Of a DNA stretch of 64,000 nt, positions 31,689 through 39,009 are shown one piece after another. The notes beneath the pieces were generated by a model. The model saw nothing but the letters and a program-made list of their open reading frames with translations, did no database searches and was not told where the DNA came from. This DNA comes from Chthonomonadaceae bacterium (GTDB lineage Bacteria > Armatimonadota > Fimbriimonadia > Fimbriimonadales > Fimbriimonadaceae), in NCBI GenBank assembly GCA_015709495.1, contig CP054189.1:310001-374000 (forward strand), read 5' to 3'. Made by a program: the position numbers and the translations under genes. Each line of letters starts with the position of its first letter. Within the stretch, counting starts at the first letter, position 1.

Positions 31689-32905
31689 CTTGTTCGCCTT
31701 GAGCTCCTTCCTTCAGCTTTTCTGATCAAACTCTCAAGCTCCTTTCGCAGGATATCCAGGCCTCCACTCAAGAATCGGGTGTAGTTGCGGACATTCACGG
31801 TCAACCCCTTGTGTTCTGAATTGCTGCGGTTGACGCTATGCCCCATGTGCTCAAGCCTTGTTGAGAGGCTGACCTTGGGGCACAGTTTTTCGATCCAGCT
31901 GTTGTGCGTAAGTCGGCAATCTCGCAGTTCCAATTCTTCTGGGAGTCCAGCTTCTTTGACGATTCGTCGCCATGTCGAGTAGACGAGCTTCTTCATACGT
32001 GGCTGATCGACGGTAGAAGCGGGGAACACAAAGGTGGTGGCTTCCTTCACTACAGGAATCAAGAGGTCGGCTAGCGTTGGGCACATAGCGACGACGCGCG
32101 TCTTGTCGCCTTTCGGTAGTCCGATGTCCTGGTGCCCAGTTCTGCCAAATTTCACTGACCGGTCGATCACGATCACGCCGCGTTCAAAATCGACCTGCTC
32201 CTTGGTTACGGCCATATGTTCGCTTAAACGCAGACCGGCCAGAAGGAACAGCCCCAGAAACGCACGATCCTCTGGGTCTTTCAACTTCCGAATGGCCGCC
32301 ATCCCTTCCTTTGGCGAAAGGGCAATGGCCTCTCGAACGTCGGGAGTCTCGAGTTTCACCTTGGGAAAGGGGTTTCTAAGATTGGGGACCTTCTCGTACG
32401 TGTCGATCGCGTCGTTCATGACCTTGACCAAAACGCCCTGAACGTCCTTAATCGTGGCCTTGCTCTTGTCCGCTTCCTTCATCATGCGAAAGAATGCTCT
32501 GGCCGCGTCCACGTCGATGTGTTGGAGCGGCATTGCTCCGAGGTCTGACTTGCGCACGTGAGCGTTGTAGCGGCTGACCTTGACCGAGATCGTTTGCGGT
32601 TTCATCCCGTCCTCGAACCAACGACCGTGATACTCAGGCGCTGAGCCAGCAAGATCGTCAAACCAGCCGTTGAGGGTGAGAAGACGTTTTGTCGCAGCCT
32701 CGGTCACTTTCTGGCCCGTGTGAACCTTCGCCTTAAGTTCCTTTAGGAACCTCGCCGCTTCTGCCTGGCTTGGGAACGTCCGATCAATGTTGATGAACTC
32801 GCCGGAGACCGGATCGTCGTATGACCACTGGGTGCGCCATTTGCCCGCCAGCTTCCCACTGAGCCGCTTGCGGATTGAACCTTCGCCTGCAATCGCCTTG
32901 GCCAT
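31685..32905 (-). CDS. int: Tyrosine recombinase (integrase)
   Basis: 406 aa from ATG 32905; an in-frame start 11 codons earlier (32938) is also possible. The N-terminal arm/core-binding region is followed by the catalytic domain with LAGLRLSEHMAVTKEQVDF (first Arg), DCRLTHNSWIEKL (H-x-x-R region in changed order), LEHMGHSVNRSNSEH (His) and NVRNYTRFL (nucleophile Tyr). Its 5' end is 63 bp from the tRNA-Val 3' end and it lies within the element. It should recombine at the anticodon-arm core shared by 1944-1965 and 32995-33016. Confidence 0.92.
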   Translation of the reverse strand: MAKAIAGEGSIRKRLSGKLAGKWRTQWSYDDPVSGEFINIDRTFPSQAEAARFLKELKAKVHTGQKVTEAATKRLLTLNGWFDDLAGSAPEYHGRWFEDGMKPQTISVKVSRYNAHVRKSDLGAMPLQHIDVDAARAFFRMMKEADKSKATIKDVQGVLVKVMNDAIDTYEKVPNLRNPFPKVKLETPDVREAIALSPKEGMAAIRKLKDPEDRAFLGLFLLAGLRLSEHMAVTKEQVDFERGVIVIDRSVKFGRTGHQDIGLPKGDKTRVVAMCPTLADLLIPVVKEATTFVFPASTVDQPRMKKLVYSTWRRIVKEAGLPEELELRDCRLTHNSWIEKLCPKVSLSTRLEHMGHSVNRSNSEHKGLTVNVRNYTRFLSGGLDILRKELESLIRKAEGRSSRRTS

Positions 32906-32963
32906 GGTTCCTAGTCTACCCGCTGGTTTAGGAACCATTCTTAGGAACCGATCAGGTTCATTT

Positions 32964-33016
32964 GAAGGTGGTGGGCGGTACAGGACTTGAACCTGTGACC
33001 CCTACAGTGTCATTGT
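32964..33016 (-). repeat. Proximal attachment site within tRNA-Val
   Basis: 53 bp matching 1913-1965 with two compensatory T-stem differences. The identical 22-bp part (32995-33016) covers the whole anticodon stem-loop plus flanks, the usual crossover zone for tRNA-targeting tyrosine recombinases. The 3' part of the present tRNA (below ~32995) therefore probably came from the element. Confidence 0.85.
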
Positions 33017-33043
33017 AGTGCTCTACCACTGAGCTAACCGCCC
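32969..33043 (-). tRNA. tRNA-Val (anticodon GAC)
   Basis: 75 nt including an encoded CCA (32969-32971). Cloverleaf read on the minus strand: acceptor GGGCGGT/ACCGCCC, D-arm GCTC-AGTGGTA-GAGC, anticodon stem CTACA/TGTAG with loop ATGACAC (anticodon GAC, GUC codons), variable GGGTC, T-arm ACAGG-TTCAAGT-CCTGT, discriminator A. All stems pair perfectly. It is the integration target of the 31-kb element and remains intact. Confidence 0.97.
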
Positions 33044-33089
33044 GAGCGTGAGGTGCCAGCGTCCGGCGTGTGGGGCGACGGCGGGTTTG

Positions 33090-33119
33090 AGTATGGATTC
33101 CGAGCGGCTCGACTGTCAA
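33090..33119 (-). promoter_or_regulatory. Promoter of tRNA-Val
   Basis: On the minus strand TTGACA (33119-33114), 18-bp spacer, CATACT (33095-33090), ~47 nt upstream of the tRNA 5' end at 33043. Confidence 0.6.
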
Positions 33120-33160
33120 GGACCCGTTCCGCCTCACCCCTTACAACCCTATCGAACAAT

Positions 33161-33293
33161 CCCGGCCTGCGCTGTCAGTCAGACCCGGCCACACGGCAAT
33201 GTAAGAGTTCAGCGTCGCGCCCAACAGGCCGCCTTCACTTGGGAGGGATGGGGCTGCATTCCCGGTCTGCGCAGCGGGGTCAGACCCGGCCAC
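33161..33293. repeat. Pair of imperfect ~32-bp direct repeats in a gene-free stretch
   Basis: CCCGGCCTGCGC...CAGACCCGGCCAC at 33161-33192 and a similar copy at 33261-33293, 100 bp apart. Between the tRNA promoter and the ARC-like gene stop (33120-33386) I see no gene; short frames here are unconvincing. GGTCAGACCC-type motifs like these are common in intergenic repeats, but copy number in the genome is unknown. Confidence 0.45.
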
Positions 33294-33386
33294 CCGAACG
33301 TCCCCGCGAGCTGAGCAATGACTACGAAGGTGTCCCCAAGTGCCCTCACCCTTGCCACCCCATCAAGGCCGCTTACCGGAAATCAC

Positions 33387-35042
33387 CTAGATGATCGTCT
33401 TTCGCGCGGTCTTCGTCTTCCCACTTGCGTCGATCGGCTTGACTGCCACCACATTCTCAGGTTCGAAGTCGAGCAGCTTCAACCAGTCCTCTTGCGTGTC
33501 GGACTTCGGGAATATCTCGTTCTCGGCGTATTCGTCGCGAGCGGCGGCTTCGAGGTCGGCCAGGCGTATCCCGGCGTCCGCCTCTCCTGCAACCACCCTC
33601 TTGATCGCGTAGTCCTTGGCGCGGTCGACGATCGACTTGAGCAGCGCGCCCGAGACGAGGTCGCCCCAGTGCAGGACCTGCGAGGACCCGTTGCGGAAAA
33701 ACACCTGCAGAAACTCGGTCTCCGGAGCTTTGCGCCAAAGATGGCGGACAAGCCCTTCGATCAGGTCGCGCCTTGCGCAATCGATCTCACCTCGATGCTG
33801 GGCGAGCAGTTCGGGATCGATCGGTACCGACTCGTGCAAGTAGATGCTCGCGATCTGCAGCGCTTCGTCGCGGGAAGGGCGTCCCACCTTGACCTTGCGA
33901 TCGATTCGCTCGGGGCGCAAGACGGCGGGGTCGATGTAGTCGGGCCGGTTCGAAGTCAACAGCAGCACCACGTTATCGAGCGACACCAGGCCATCGAGTT
34001 CGGCGCAAAACTGGGGCACGACGGTATTGCTGATGTTGAGCCACCTGCCCCCGGAGCGGGTCCGCAACACGGACTCGGCTTCATCGACGAAAATGAAGAC
34101 CAGACGGCCTTCCTTCGCCTTCTCGCGGGCGGTCTCGAAAATCTCGCGGACGATCCGCTCCGTCTCCCCGAGCCACATATTGAGTATTTTTGGCCCGCTC
34201 ACGTACATGAAATACTCTTTGACCTCGTGGCCCACCCGCTCGGAGTACTCCCGCGTAAGGTTGTAGGCGGTCGCCTTTCCGATCAGGGTCTTTCCGCACC
34301 CAGGCGGGCCGTAGAGAAGGATCCCCTTCACGGGCTTCTTGTCAAACCGCCGGTACACCTCAGGGAAGAGAAGCGGATGCTCGATGGTGTCCCGGATGAG
34401 CTGGATGGCTTCGGTTTGGCCGCCGATTTTTTCCCACGGTATTTCCGGCACCTCTTCGAAAAAGTAGTCGCGGAGTTCCTTTTTGGGGAGGTGTTCGAGC
34501 GCCACCCGTCCCATGGAATCGAGCCGCACTTCATCGCCCGCATGGAGCTTTTGAACCTCGATTCGCTCGGCCACGGCGACGATGCGGGAATCGCTTCCCG
34601 GCGCTTCGCTCCCCACCCGAACCGACGCCGTGCCAACGGGTTCGATGACCCTCACGATCGGGCCGCATCGGTCGTCGGGCAGCGACCCCACGACGGCGAA
34701 CGCTTCGTTCAGCAGTACCCTGTCTCCGACTCTCAGCGAGCTTGCGTCCATCTTGGGATCGACGTTGACGACGTACTCCGACTCCCCGATTGCGACCAGC
34801 GCCCGCGAATCCTCGGCGGCGGAAACGAGCACCCCCACTCGATTCGCAGGAGCGGTGAGTTTCTCGTAGGCTTCCTCGAACTCCCGCAAAGCCTCCTGGT
34901 CCGAGCGATGCTGGGCGGCGTCGCGTTCGAGCGACTCGCGCAACGCGGCGAGGTGGTTCTTTAGCTTCGGATCGTCAGCGGGAACGTGCTGAGCGATGCT
35001 CTCGAGGATCGATTCAGAGGCACGGACGTCGCGGTCGCCCAT
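33387..35042 (-). CDS. ARC/Mpa-type proteasomal AAA+ ATPase
   Basis: 551 aa. An N-terminal coiled coil (~45-70) is followed by an OB-like domain (VGVLVSAAEDSRALVAIGES, SLRVGDRVLLNEAFAVVG) as in ARC/Mpa, then one AAA+ domain with Walker A YGPPGCGKTLIGK (~242-250), GETERIVREIFETAR, Walker B VFIFVDEAESVLRTR and sensor LLLTSNRPDYIDP. ARC/Mpa rings unfold Pup- or UBact-tagged proteins for the 20S proteasome. The C-terminus (KTARKTII) lacks the hydrophobic-Tyr docking motif, and no proteasome, ligase or modifier gene is adjacent. It could be a proteasome-independent unfoldase or a divergent cap. First host gene past the element. Confidence 0.85.
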   Translation of the reverse strand: MGDRDVRASESILESIAQHVPADDPKLKNHLAALRESLERDAAQHRSDQEALREFEEAYEKLTAPANRVGVLVSAAEDSRALVAIGESEYVVNVDPKMDASSLRVGDRVLLNEAFAVVGSLPDDRCGPIVRVIEPVGTASVRVGSEAPGSDSRIVAVAERIEVQKLHAGDEVRLDSMGRVALEHLPKKELRDYFFEEVPEIPWEKIGGQTEAIQLIRDTIEHPLLFPEVYRRFDKKPVKGILLYGPPGCGKTLIGKATAYNLTREYSERVGHEVKEYFMYVSGPKILNMWLGETERIVREIFETAREKAKEGRLVFIFVDEAESVLRTRSGGRWLNISNTVVPQFCAELDGLVSLDNVVLLLTSNRPDYIDPAVLRPERIDRKVKVGRPSRDEALQIASIYLHESVPIDPELLAQHRGEIDCARRDLIEGLVRHLWRKAPETEFLQVFFRNGSSQVLHWGDLVSGALLKSIVDRAKDYAIKRVVAGEADAGIRLADLEAAARDEYAENEIFPKSDTQEDWLKLLDFEPENVVAVKPIDASGKTKTARKTII

Positions 35043-35107
35043 AGATGGATATTACGACGTGAATGAGGGATTCGGCACAGAGTTGTGAAGGTCCACAGGC
35101 CGTTGGC

Positions 35108-36376
35108 CTAACCCAAGAGGTCCAGCACGGATTGCAGCGTCGCTTGAGCGACTGCGCGGAACACGTCTGCGCCAGCCTCGCAGGTTCCTGAAATCTCGGA
35201 CTCCACGCCTGAATGCGTCGCCGACCCGACCACCTCGACGATCCTCGTTCCGCCCGGCCGCTCGATGAGGCGAACGTCCTTCACCACGACCCGAACGCCG
35301 GGGAACGCCCGGTCCAAGGCCTTCGCGGTCGCCAAAGCGATCGATTCGACCGCCGACCTCCCTGAGCGAGACTGCACGCCGCTGATGAGCGCATCGCCTC
35401 GGCTGAGGATAACCGTGGTCAGTCCGTGAACCTGCGTGTCGTCGGCATGGACCTCCACGACCGCCATTGGCGCCTTGGCGGTGGGGATGGGGGCGGGCGT
35501 AGCCCCAGGGGTCTGAGCCTCGCCCTCGAGTTGGGACGAAGGCCGCGCCGCTTGCGCCTTTTCGCGCTTCTTGAGGGTTGACTCGCGGCTGGCGGTGTTG
35601 ATCAGATTATCGAGCGTCGCCATGAAGTGGACGTTCTCGCGTTCGACGGTTCGGCGCCCACCGGCGATCCCCACCGACATCAAGGAGCCAGACTCCGTGG
35701 GAACATCGTGGAGGAGCAGCCCCGATTGGAACTCCTCAGCCAATTGAACGGCCTCTGGCCGAGGTCGCAGCGTCGCGAAGACGAACTCGTCACCCCCGTA
35801 CCTGACCAGCAGATCGCGGGCGGGATCGACGTACGACTGAAGAAACGCCGCGACTTGGACGAGCACACGGTCGCCGATCACGTGGCCAAAACGCTTGTTG
35901 TACTCGCCAAACTCGTCGAGGTCGCAGAAGATCACCGTCAACTCGGTGCCAGCCTTCAGGCTCTCGACCCCCCACTGACGGAGTTCATCGCTCCAAGCGA
36001 GTCCTGTGAGCGGATCATAAGAACGGCCAAGTTCCTCCAAGAGGTCTGTCGCGCTGACGATCCCCAAGAACCGATCGCCCTCGACCACAGGAACGAGGTC
36101 GAGCCCGTTCTCCGACATATAGCCGGCTAACTTCCGGACCGACCATGTGGCCTCTGCGACGAAGCGGGCTGGCGACATGACGGTCTCGACGTAAGCGTCT
36201 TTCGACGCCGTCGCAAGTTCGAGCCGCGTAACGAGCCCCACAAGGCGGTAGCCCTCGAGGACTCCCAACGCGCGCGCTCGATGCCCCTCCACTAGGATGA
36301 CGGCCGAATCGACGCGATGTCGAGGGCTCACCCAATGGGGCACGAGACCGAGTTCACTAAGCCTTTTCACGTTCAT
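35108..36376 (-). CDS. CBS-domain diguanylate cyclase
   Basis: 422 aa from ATG 36376 (MNVKRLSELGLVPHWVSP); a longer open frame upstream looks non-coding. Two CBS motifs (~10-125: VDSAVILVEGHRARALGVLE, LDLVPVVEGDRFLGIVSATD) are followed by a GGDEF domain (~140-285: DPLTGLAWSDEL, VIFCDLDEFGEYN, LVRYGGDEFVFAT with all catalytic residues). An Ala/Pro linker leads to a ~120-residue C-terminal domain of unknown type. It probably makes cyclic-di-GMP in response to a ligand at the CBS pair. No membrane segment. Confidence 0.88.
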   Translation of the reverse strand: MNVKRLSELGLVPHWVSPRHRVDSAVILVEGHRARALGVLEGYRLVGLVTRLELATASKDAYVETVMSPARFVAEATWSVRKLAGYMSENGLDLVPVVEGDRFLGIVSATDLLEELGRSYDPLTGLAWSDELRQWGVESLKAGTELTVIFCDLDEFGEYNKRFGHVIGDRVLVQVAAFLQSYVDPARDLLVRYGGDEFVFATLRPRPEAVQLAEEFQSGLLLHDVPTESGSLMSVGIAGGRRTVERENVHFMATLDNLINTASRESTLKKREKAQAARPSSQLEGEAQTPGATPAPIPTAKAPMAVVEVHADDTQVHGLTTVILSRGDALISGVQSRSGRSAVESIALATAKALDRAFPGVRVVVKDVRLIERPGGTRIVEVVGSATHSGVESEISGTCEAGADVFRAVAQATLQSVLDLLG

Positions 36377-36461
36377 CTCGGCCCGGTTGCAGGCCGACTC
36401 ACAAGGATCAATTGCAATCGGTGTGCCATACGTCCACGGCACACCTCTCAGTTTATCGACG

Positions 36462-37505
36462 TTATCGGGCGATGTACGAGTCGGCAGCCCGGTCGAGTAC
36501 CCGTCCGACGAGGTCATCGTGAACGTGGAGGCACTCAGGGCACTCGGCGATGTGCTTGTGGAGTCGGCTCGCACGGGCGTAAACCGAAGCGGGCGAGGCG
36601 TGAAAGTAGCCCGCCACTTGCGACTCGGGGATTTGTGCAACTCGCAACATTACGTGGATTGCAAAATCTCTGGTGTTCTTGCCGGGTGATGCCACCGATT
36701 CGGTCGCGTAGCAGACCTCGTGGATCAAATCCCGGAGGTCCCAATTCGGGTTGTCCGTGAGATAGGGTCCGAGGAGCCCGAGCGCGCGCAGTTCGCCTTC
36801 CCTTTGGGTCCAGTCGGCGGATTCCAGCAGAAGGCGCTTGGAGACGCCGACCAGCGAGCGTCCGGTCCCCGTAAGAACGGTCGCCAAAATCCCGATCAGC
36901 CGCTTCGAGATTCTCAGGCCCAACGTTCGGGCGACGTGCTCCAGAACCGTCGCGCGATCGTGGATCGTCGGCTCGGACAAAAGGCCGATGCACCACTCGC
37001 GCGATTGGGGGAGCAGCGCTCTGAGACTCCTGGCGTCGTCCTGAACCGTCGCGACGAGGAGCGTCCGCCGCCTCGACCTCATGCGGCGTTCGAGCGCCAT
37101 GCGAAGCATCAGCTTGGCTTTGGGCCCCCGCAAGGCGTCCTGAACGTGATCAAGGACGAGGGCCTCGGACATCGGCTTGCACCCACCCGCCATCCACTCC
37201 GCCGCAGGCATGACCCGCGCGACCTCGCGGCATTGAGTCGTCAACAGTTCGGTAGCGGCTTCGATGAGGTGCGATTTGCCCCACCCGCTCGGCCCTGCGA
37301 TGACCGCGTTCGTCGCGATCCCGTTGGCAAAGAGCATTGCGGTCTCGACCGCTTGGACGTTGGTACGGACCACGGCGAAAGAAGCGAACGATTGACCGTC
37401 TTCGGGCAACTGAGAGCCGAGAAAGCGAACCTCATCCAAGCCGTCGTCCCAGGCGGTCGCCCAAGTCGCCGAACGGGTCCCCAACGCGCTGAACTGTCTT
37501 CCCAT
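36462..37505 (-). CDS. Divergent DnaA-like AAA+ protein
   Basis: 347 aa from ATG 37505 (TTG 37514 is an in-frame alternative). Residues ~30-230 are a DnaA-type AAA+ module: VRTNVQAVETAMLFANG, AVIAGPSGWGKSHLIEAA (Walker A), ALVLDHVQDALRG (Walker-B-like, DH instead of DD/DE). The C-terminal ~90 residues align with DnaA domain IV (RDFAIHVMLRVAQIPESQVAGYFHASPASVY), but the signature G-R-D-H-S-T-V is replaced by HASPASVYA. Either the chromosome's own fast-evolving initiator or a DnaA paralogue/regulator. No dnaN follows and no DnaA-box cluster is obvious. Confidence 0.7.
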   Translation of the reverse strand: MGRQFSALGTRSATWATAWDDGLDEVRFLGSQLPEDGQSFASFAVVRTNVQAVETAMLFANGIATNAVIAGPSGWGKSHLIEAATELLTTQCREVARVMPAAEWMAGGCKPMSEALVLDHVQDALRGPKAKLMLRMALERRMRSRRRTLLVATVQDDARSLRALLPQSREWCIGLLSEPTIHDRATVLEHVARTLGLRISKRLIGILATVLTGTGRSLVGVSKRLLLESADWTQREGELRALGLLGPYLTDNPNWDLRDLIHEVCYATESVASPGKNTRDFAIHVMLRVAQIPESQVAGYFHASPASVYARASRLHKHIAECPECLHVHDDLVGRVLDRAADSYIAR

Positions 37506-37746
37506 CTCCCCCAAAAAAGAACCTCAAACCCGGTGAAATCGGGTGGCCCTTGCCCGCTTGTCCTCTCAGGACGCCCCCTGCGCGGCAGTCCCATTGTCCG
37601 AGACCGACAAATGCCACGTCAAGCGTCCAAAAACCGGAGTCTGAGCCACGCTAACTCTTGAAAGCTCCCCGAAACGCCTGACTGCGCCGAAATGCATCGT
37701 TTCACGAAATCCGTAAGTTCGACGCAATCCCCAGGTTTTCCACCGG

Positions 37747-39009
37747 CTAATGTGAAATCTTCGGCCAGTAGGCGTCATAAACGAACTTGGGGCTGTGGTC
37801 GGGAACATGGCACTTCGCGCACGACTTCTCCCCGCCCGCCGCGAGAGAGTGGTTAAAGGGATCGAGCACGTGCCTGCCCCCCGGACCATGACAATTCTCA
37901 CAGCCCACGCCAGCCAGCGAAGGAGTCGCCTCGCGTGATGCGAACCCACCTTTAGACTCCAACCCCACGACATGACAGCCCACGCAATCCGGGTCGCGGT
38001 CATGGCCCACCTTTTCAAGAGTAATTAGAGCCTTCGAATGGGCCGACTCGGACCAGACCCCGTGGGCGAGCTTGTGGCAGGTCCCGCACCTTTCGCTCCC
38101 AACGAACTCCACTTCGCTCGGCGTACGAGGGAGTTTCGCGAGCAGGTCCTCTTCGCCAACGCGGTCCAGGTACGAGCGGTAGAGACGTTGGGCGCTGGGA
38201 TCGTCAGCATGGGTGAGGTCGAGCGCCGTCACGCGGAAACTCGAGAACTTCTTGCCGTCCCAGCGGAGCGAAGCGAGGTACTTGCCGTTGTCGCCGCAAG
38301 AGGCGAGCAGCGTTTCTCCGACTTGCTCGGGCTCGGGCGGAGTCCCTCCGGATCGATAGGCGATCAACCGGAGTTTGGGGTGTTGCTTCGCCACTTCCCG
38401 CGCCTGTTCCACCGTCCCCTGAAGCATCAGGACGGGCACGAGACTCCCCTCCGAAGCCTCTTCGATCAAGGTTTCGACCGCCCGATCGAGGGCGAGTGGC
38501 CGAAGCCCAAGGGGCGATGCGACAGCGCCGGGGTCGCCAGAGACGCCTCCGACCAAGAAAGGTCCACCTGAGGCAAACCGAGCCATGTCGAGTTCATCCC
38601 CAGAAGCAACGCAGCTCGACACGAAACGCCCGCCCGACAGGTTTTGCAGGGCCAGGACCTGGCCCCGCCCCAACTTGGCTTCGCTCGGCGCGAGGTTAAC
38701 CGCTGAGACTTTCGAGAGCGAGGCCAACTGTGCAAGGGCCTCTGCCTTGAGTACGTCCTGCCTTCCAGTGCCCTCGACCCAACCTCCGTTATCGAGTACG
38801 AGCGCTTGCTTCCCCGCGGTCAGCGACTTCAGCGCCGTGGCGCGGCGAACGACACCTCCGATCATGGGCGAAGAACAACCGCAAGGAGCGAGGTAACCCC
38901 GGTTGTCGCCCGTGAGCACCACGACCCATTCCTGAGGCTCGCTTGGGCCTCTGAGCGACCCCACCGCTAACCACGAAAACGCGGGCAATAGAATCCAGAG
39001 CTTTCTCAT
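37747..39009 (-). CDS. Secreted tetraheme cytochrome c with metallophosphatase-like N-domain
   Basis: 420 aa. Signal peptide (LWILLPAFSWLAVGSL). Residues ~28-270 resemble the UshA-type metallophosphatase fold seen fused to cytochromes (GYLAPCGCSSPMIGGVVRRA, VLDNGGWVEG). The C-terminal ~120 residues hold four CxxCH heme sites: CGTCH, CVGCH, CENCH and CAKCH, in a cytochrome c-554-like arrangement. It acts in the periplasm in electron transfer; partner unknown. It overlaps the DUF1573 gene by 4 nt (ATGA), so the two are co-expressed. Confidence 0.85.
   Translation of the reverse strand: MRKLWILLPAFSWLAVGSLRGPSEPQEWVVVLTGDNRGYLAPCGCSSPMIGGVVRRATALKSLTAGKQALVLDNGGWVEGTGRQDVLKAEALAQLASLSKVSAVNLAPSEAKLGRGQVLALQNLSGGRFVSSCVASGDELDMARFASGGPFLVGGVSGDPGAVASPLGLRPLALDRAVETLIEEASEGSLVPVLMLQGTVEQAREVAKQHPKLRLIAYRSGGTPPEPEQVGETLLASCGDNGKYLASLRWDGKKFSSFRVTALDLTHADDPSAQRLYRSYLDRVGEEDLLAKLPRTPSEVEFVGSERCGTCHKLAHGVWSESAHSKALITLEKVGHDRDPDCVGCHVVGLESKGGFASREATPSLAGVGCENCHGPGGRHVLDPFNHSLAAGGEKSCAKCHVPDHSPKFVYDAYWPKISH

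Larger units (their letters stand above)
1944..33016. mobile_element. 31-kb integrative element inserted in tRNA-Val(GAC)
   Basis: It is bounded by a 22-bp identical core (1944-1965 and 32995-33016) inside a longer 53-bp tRNA-derived repeat. A tyrosine recombinase (31685-32905) and an excisionase-like gene (31461-31688) lie at the tRNA-proximal end, the usual arrangement for tRNA-targeting integrative elements. Cargo: an Hsp70/FtsK/WXG operon, an E2-E1-JAB locus, ArdC, a glycoprotein/glycosyltransferase cluster and an ISL3-type IS. Mobility genes are a TraD/VirD4-like ATPase and a replication-relaxation-like protein. No full conjugation apparatus or clear relaxase is visible, so it looks mobilizable rather than self-conjugative. 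Base composition is visibly less GC-rich than the ribosomal region. Confidence 0.85.

Noticed and set aside
33318-34964. 548-aa open frame on the plus strand
   Set aside because: Mirror of the ARC-like ATPase, which has clear Walker motifs on the other strand.
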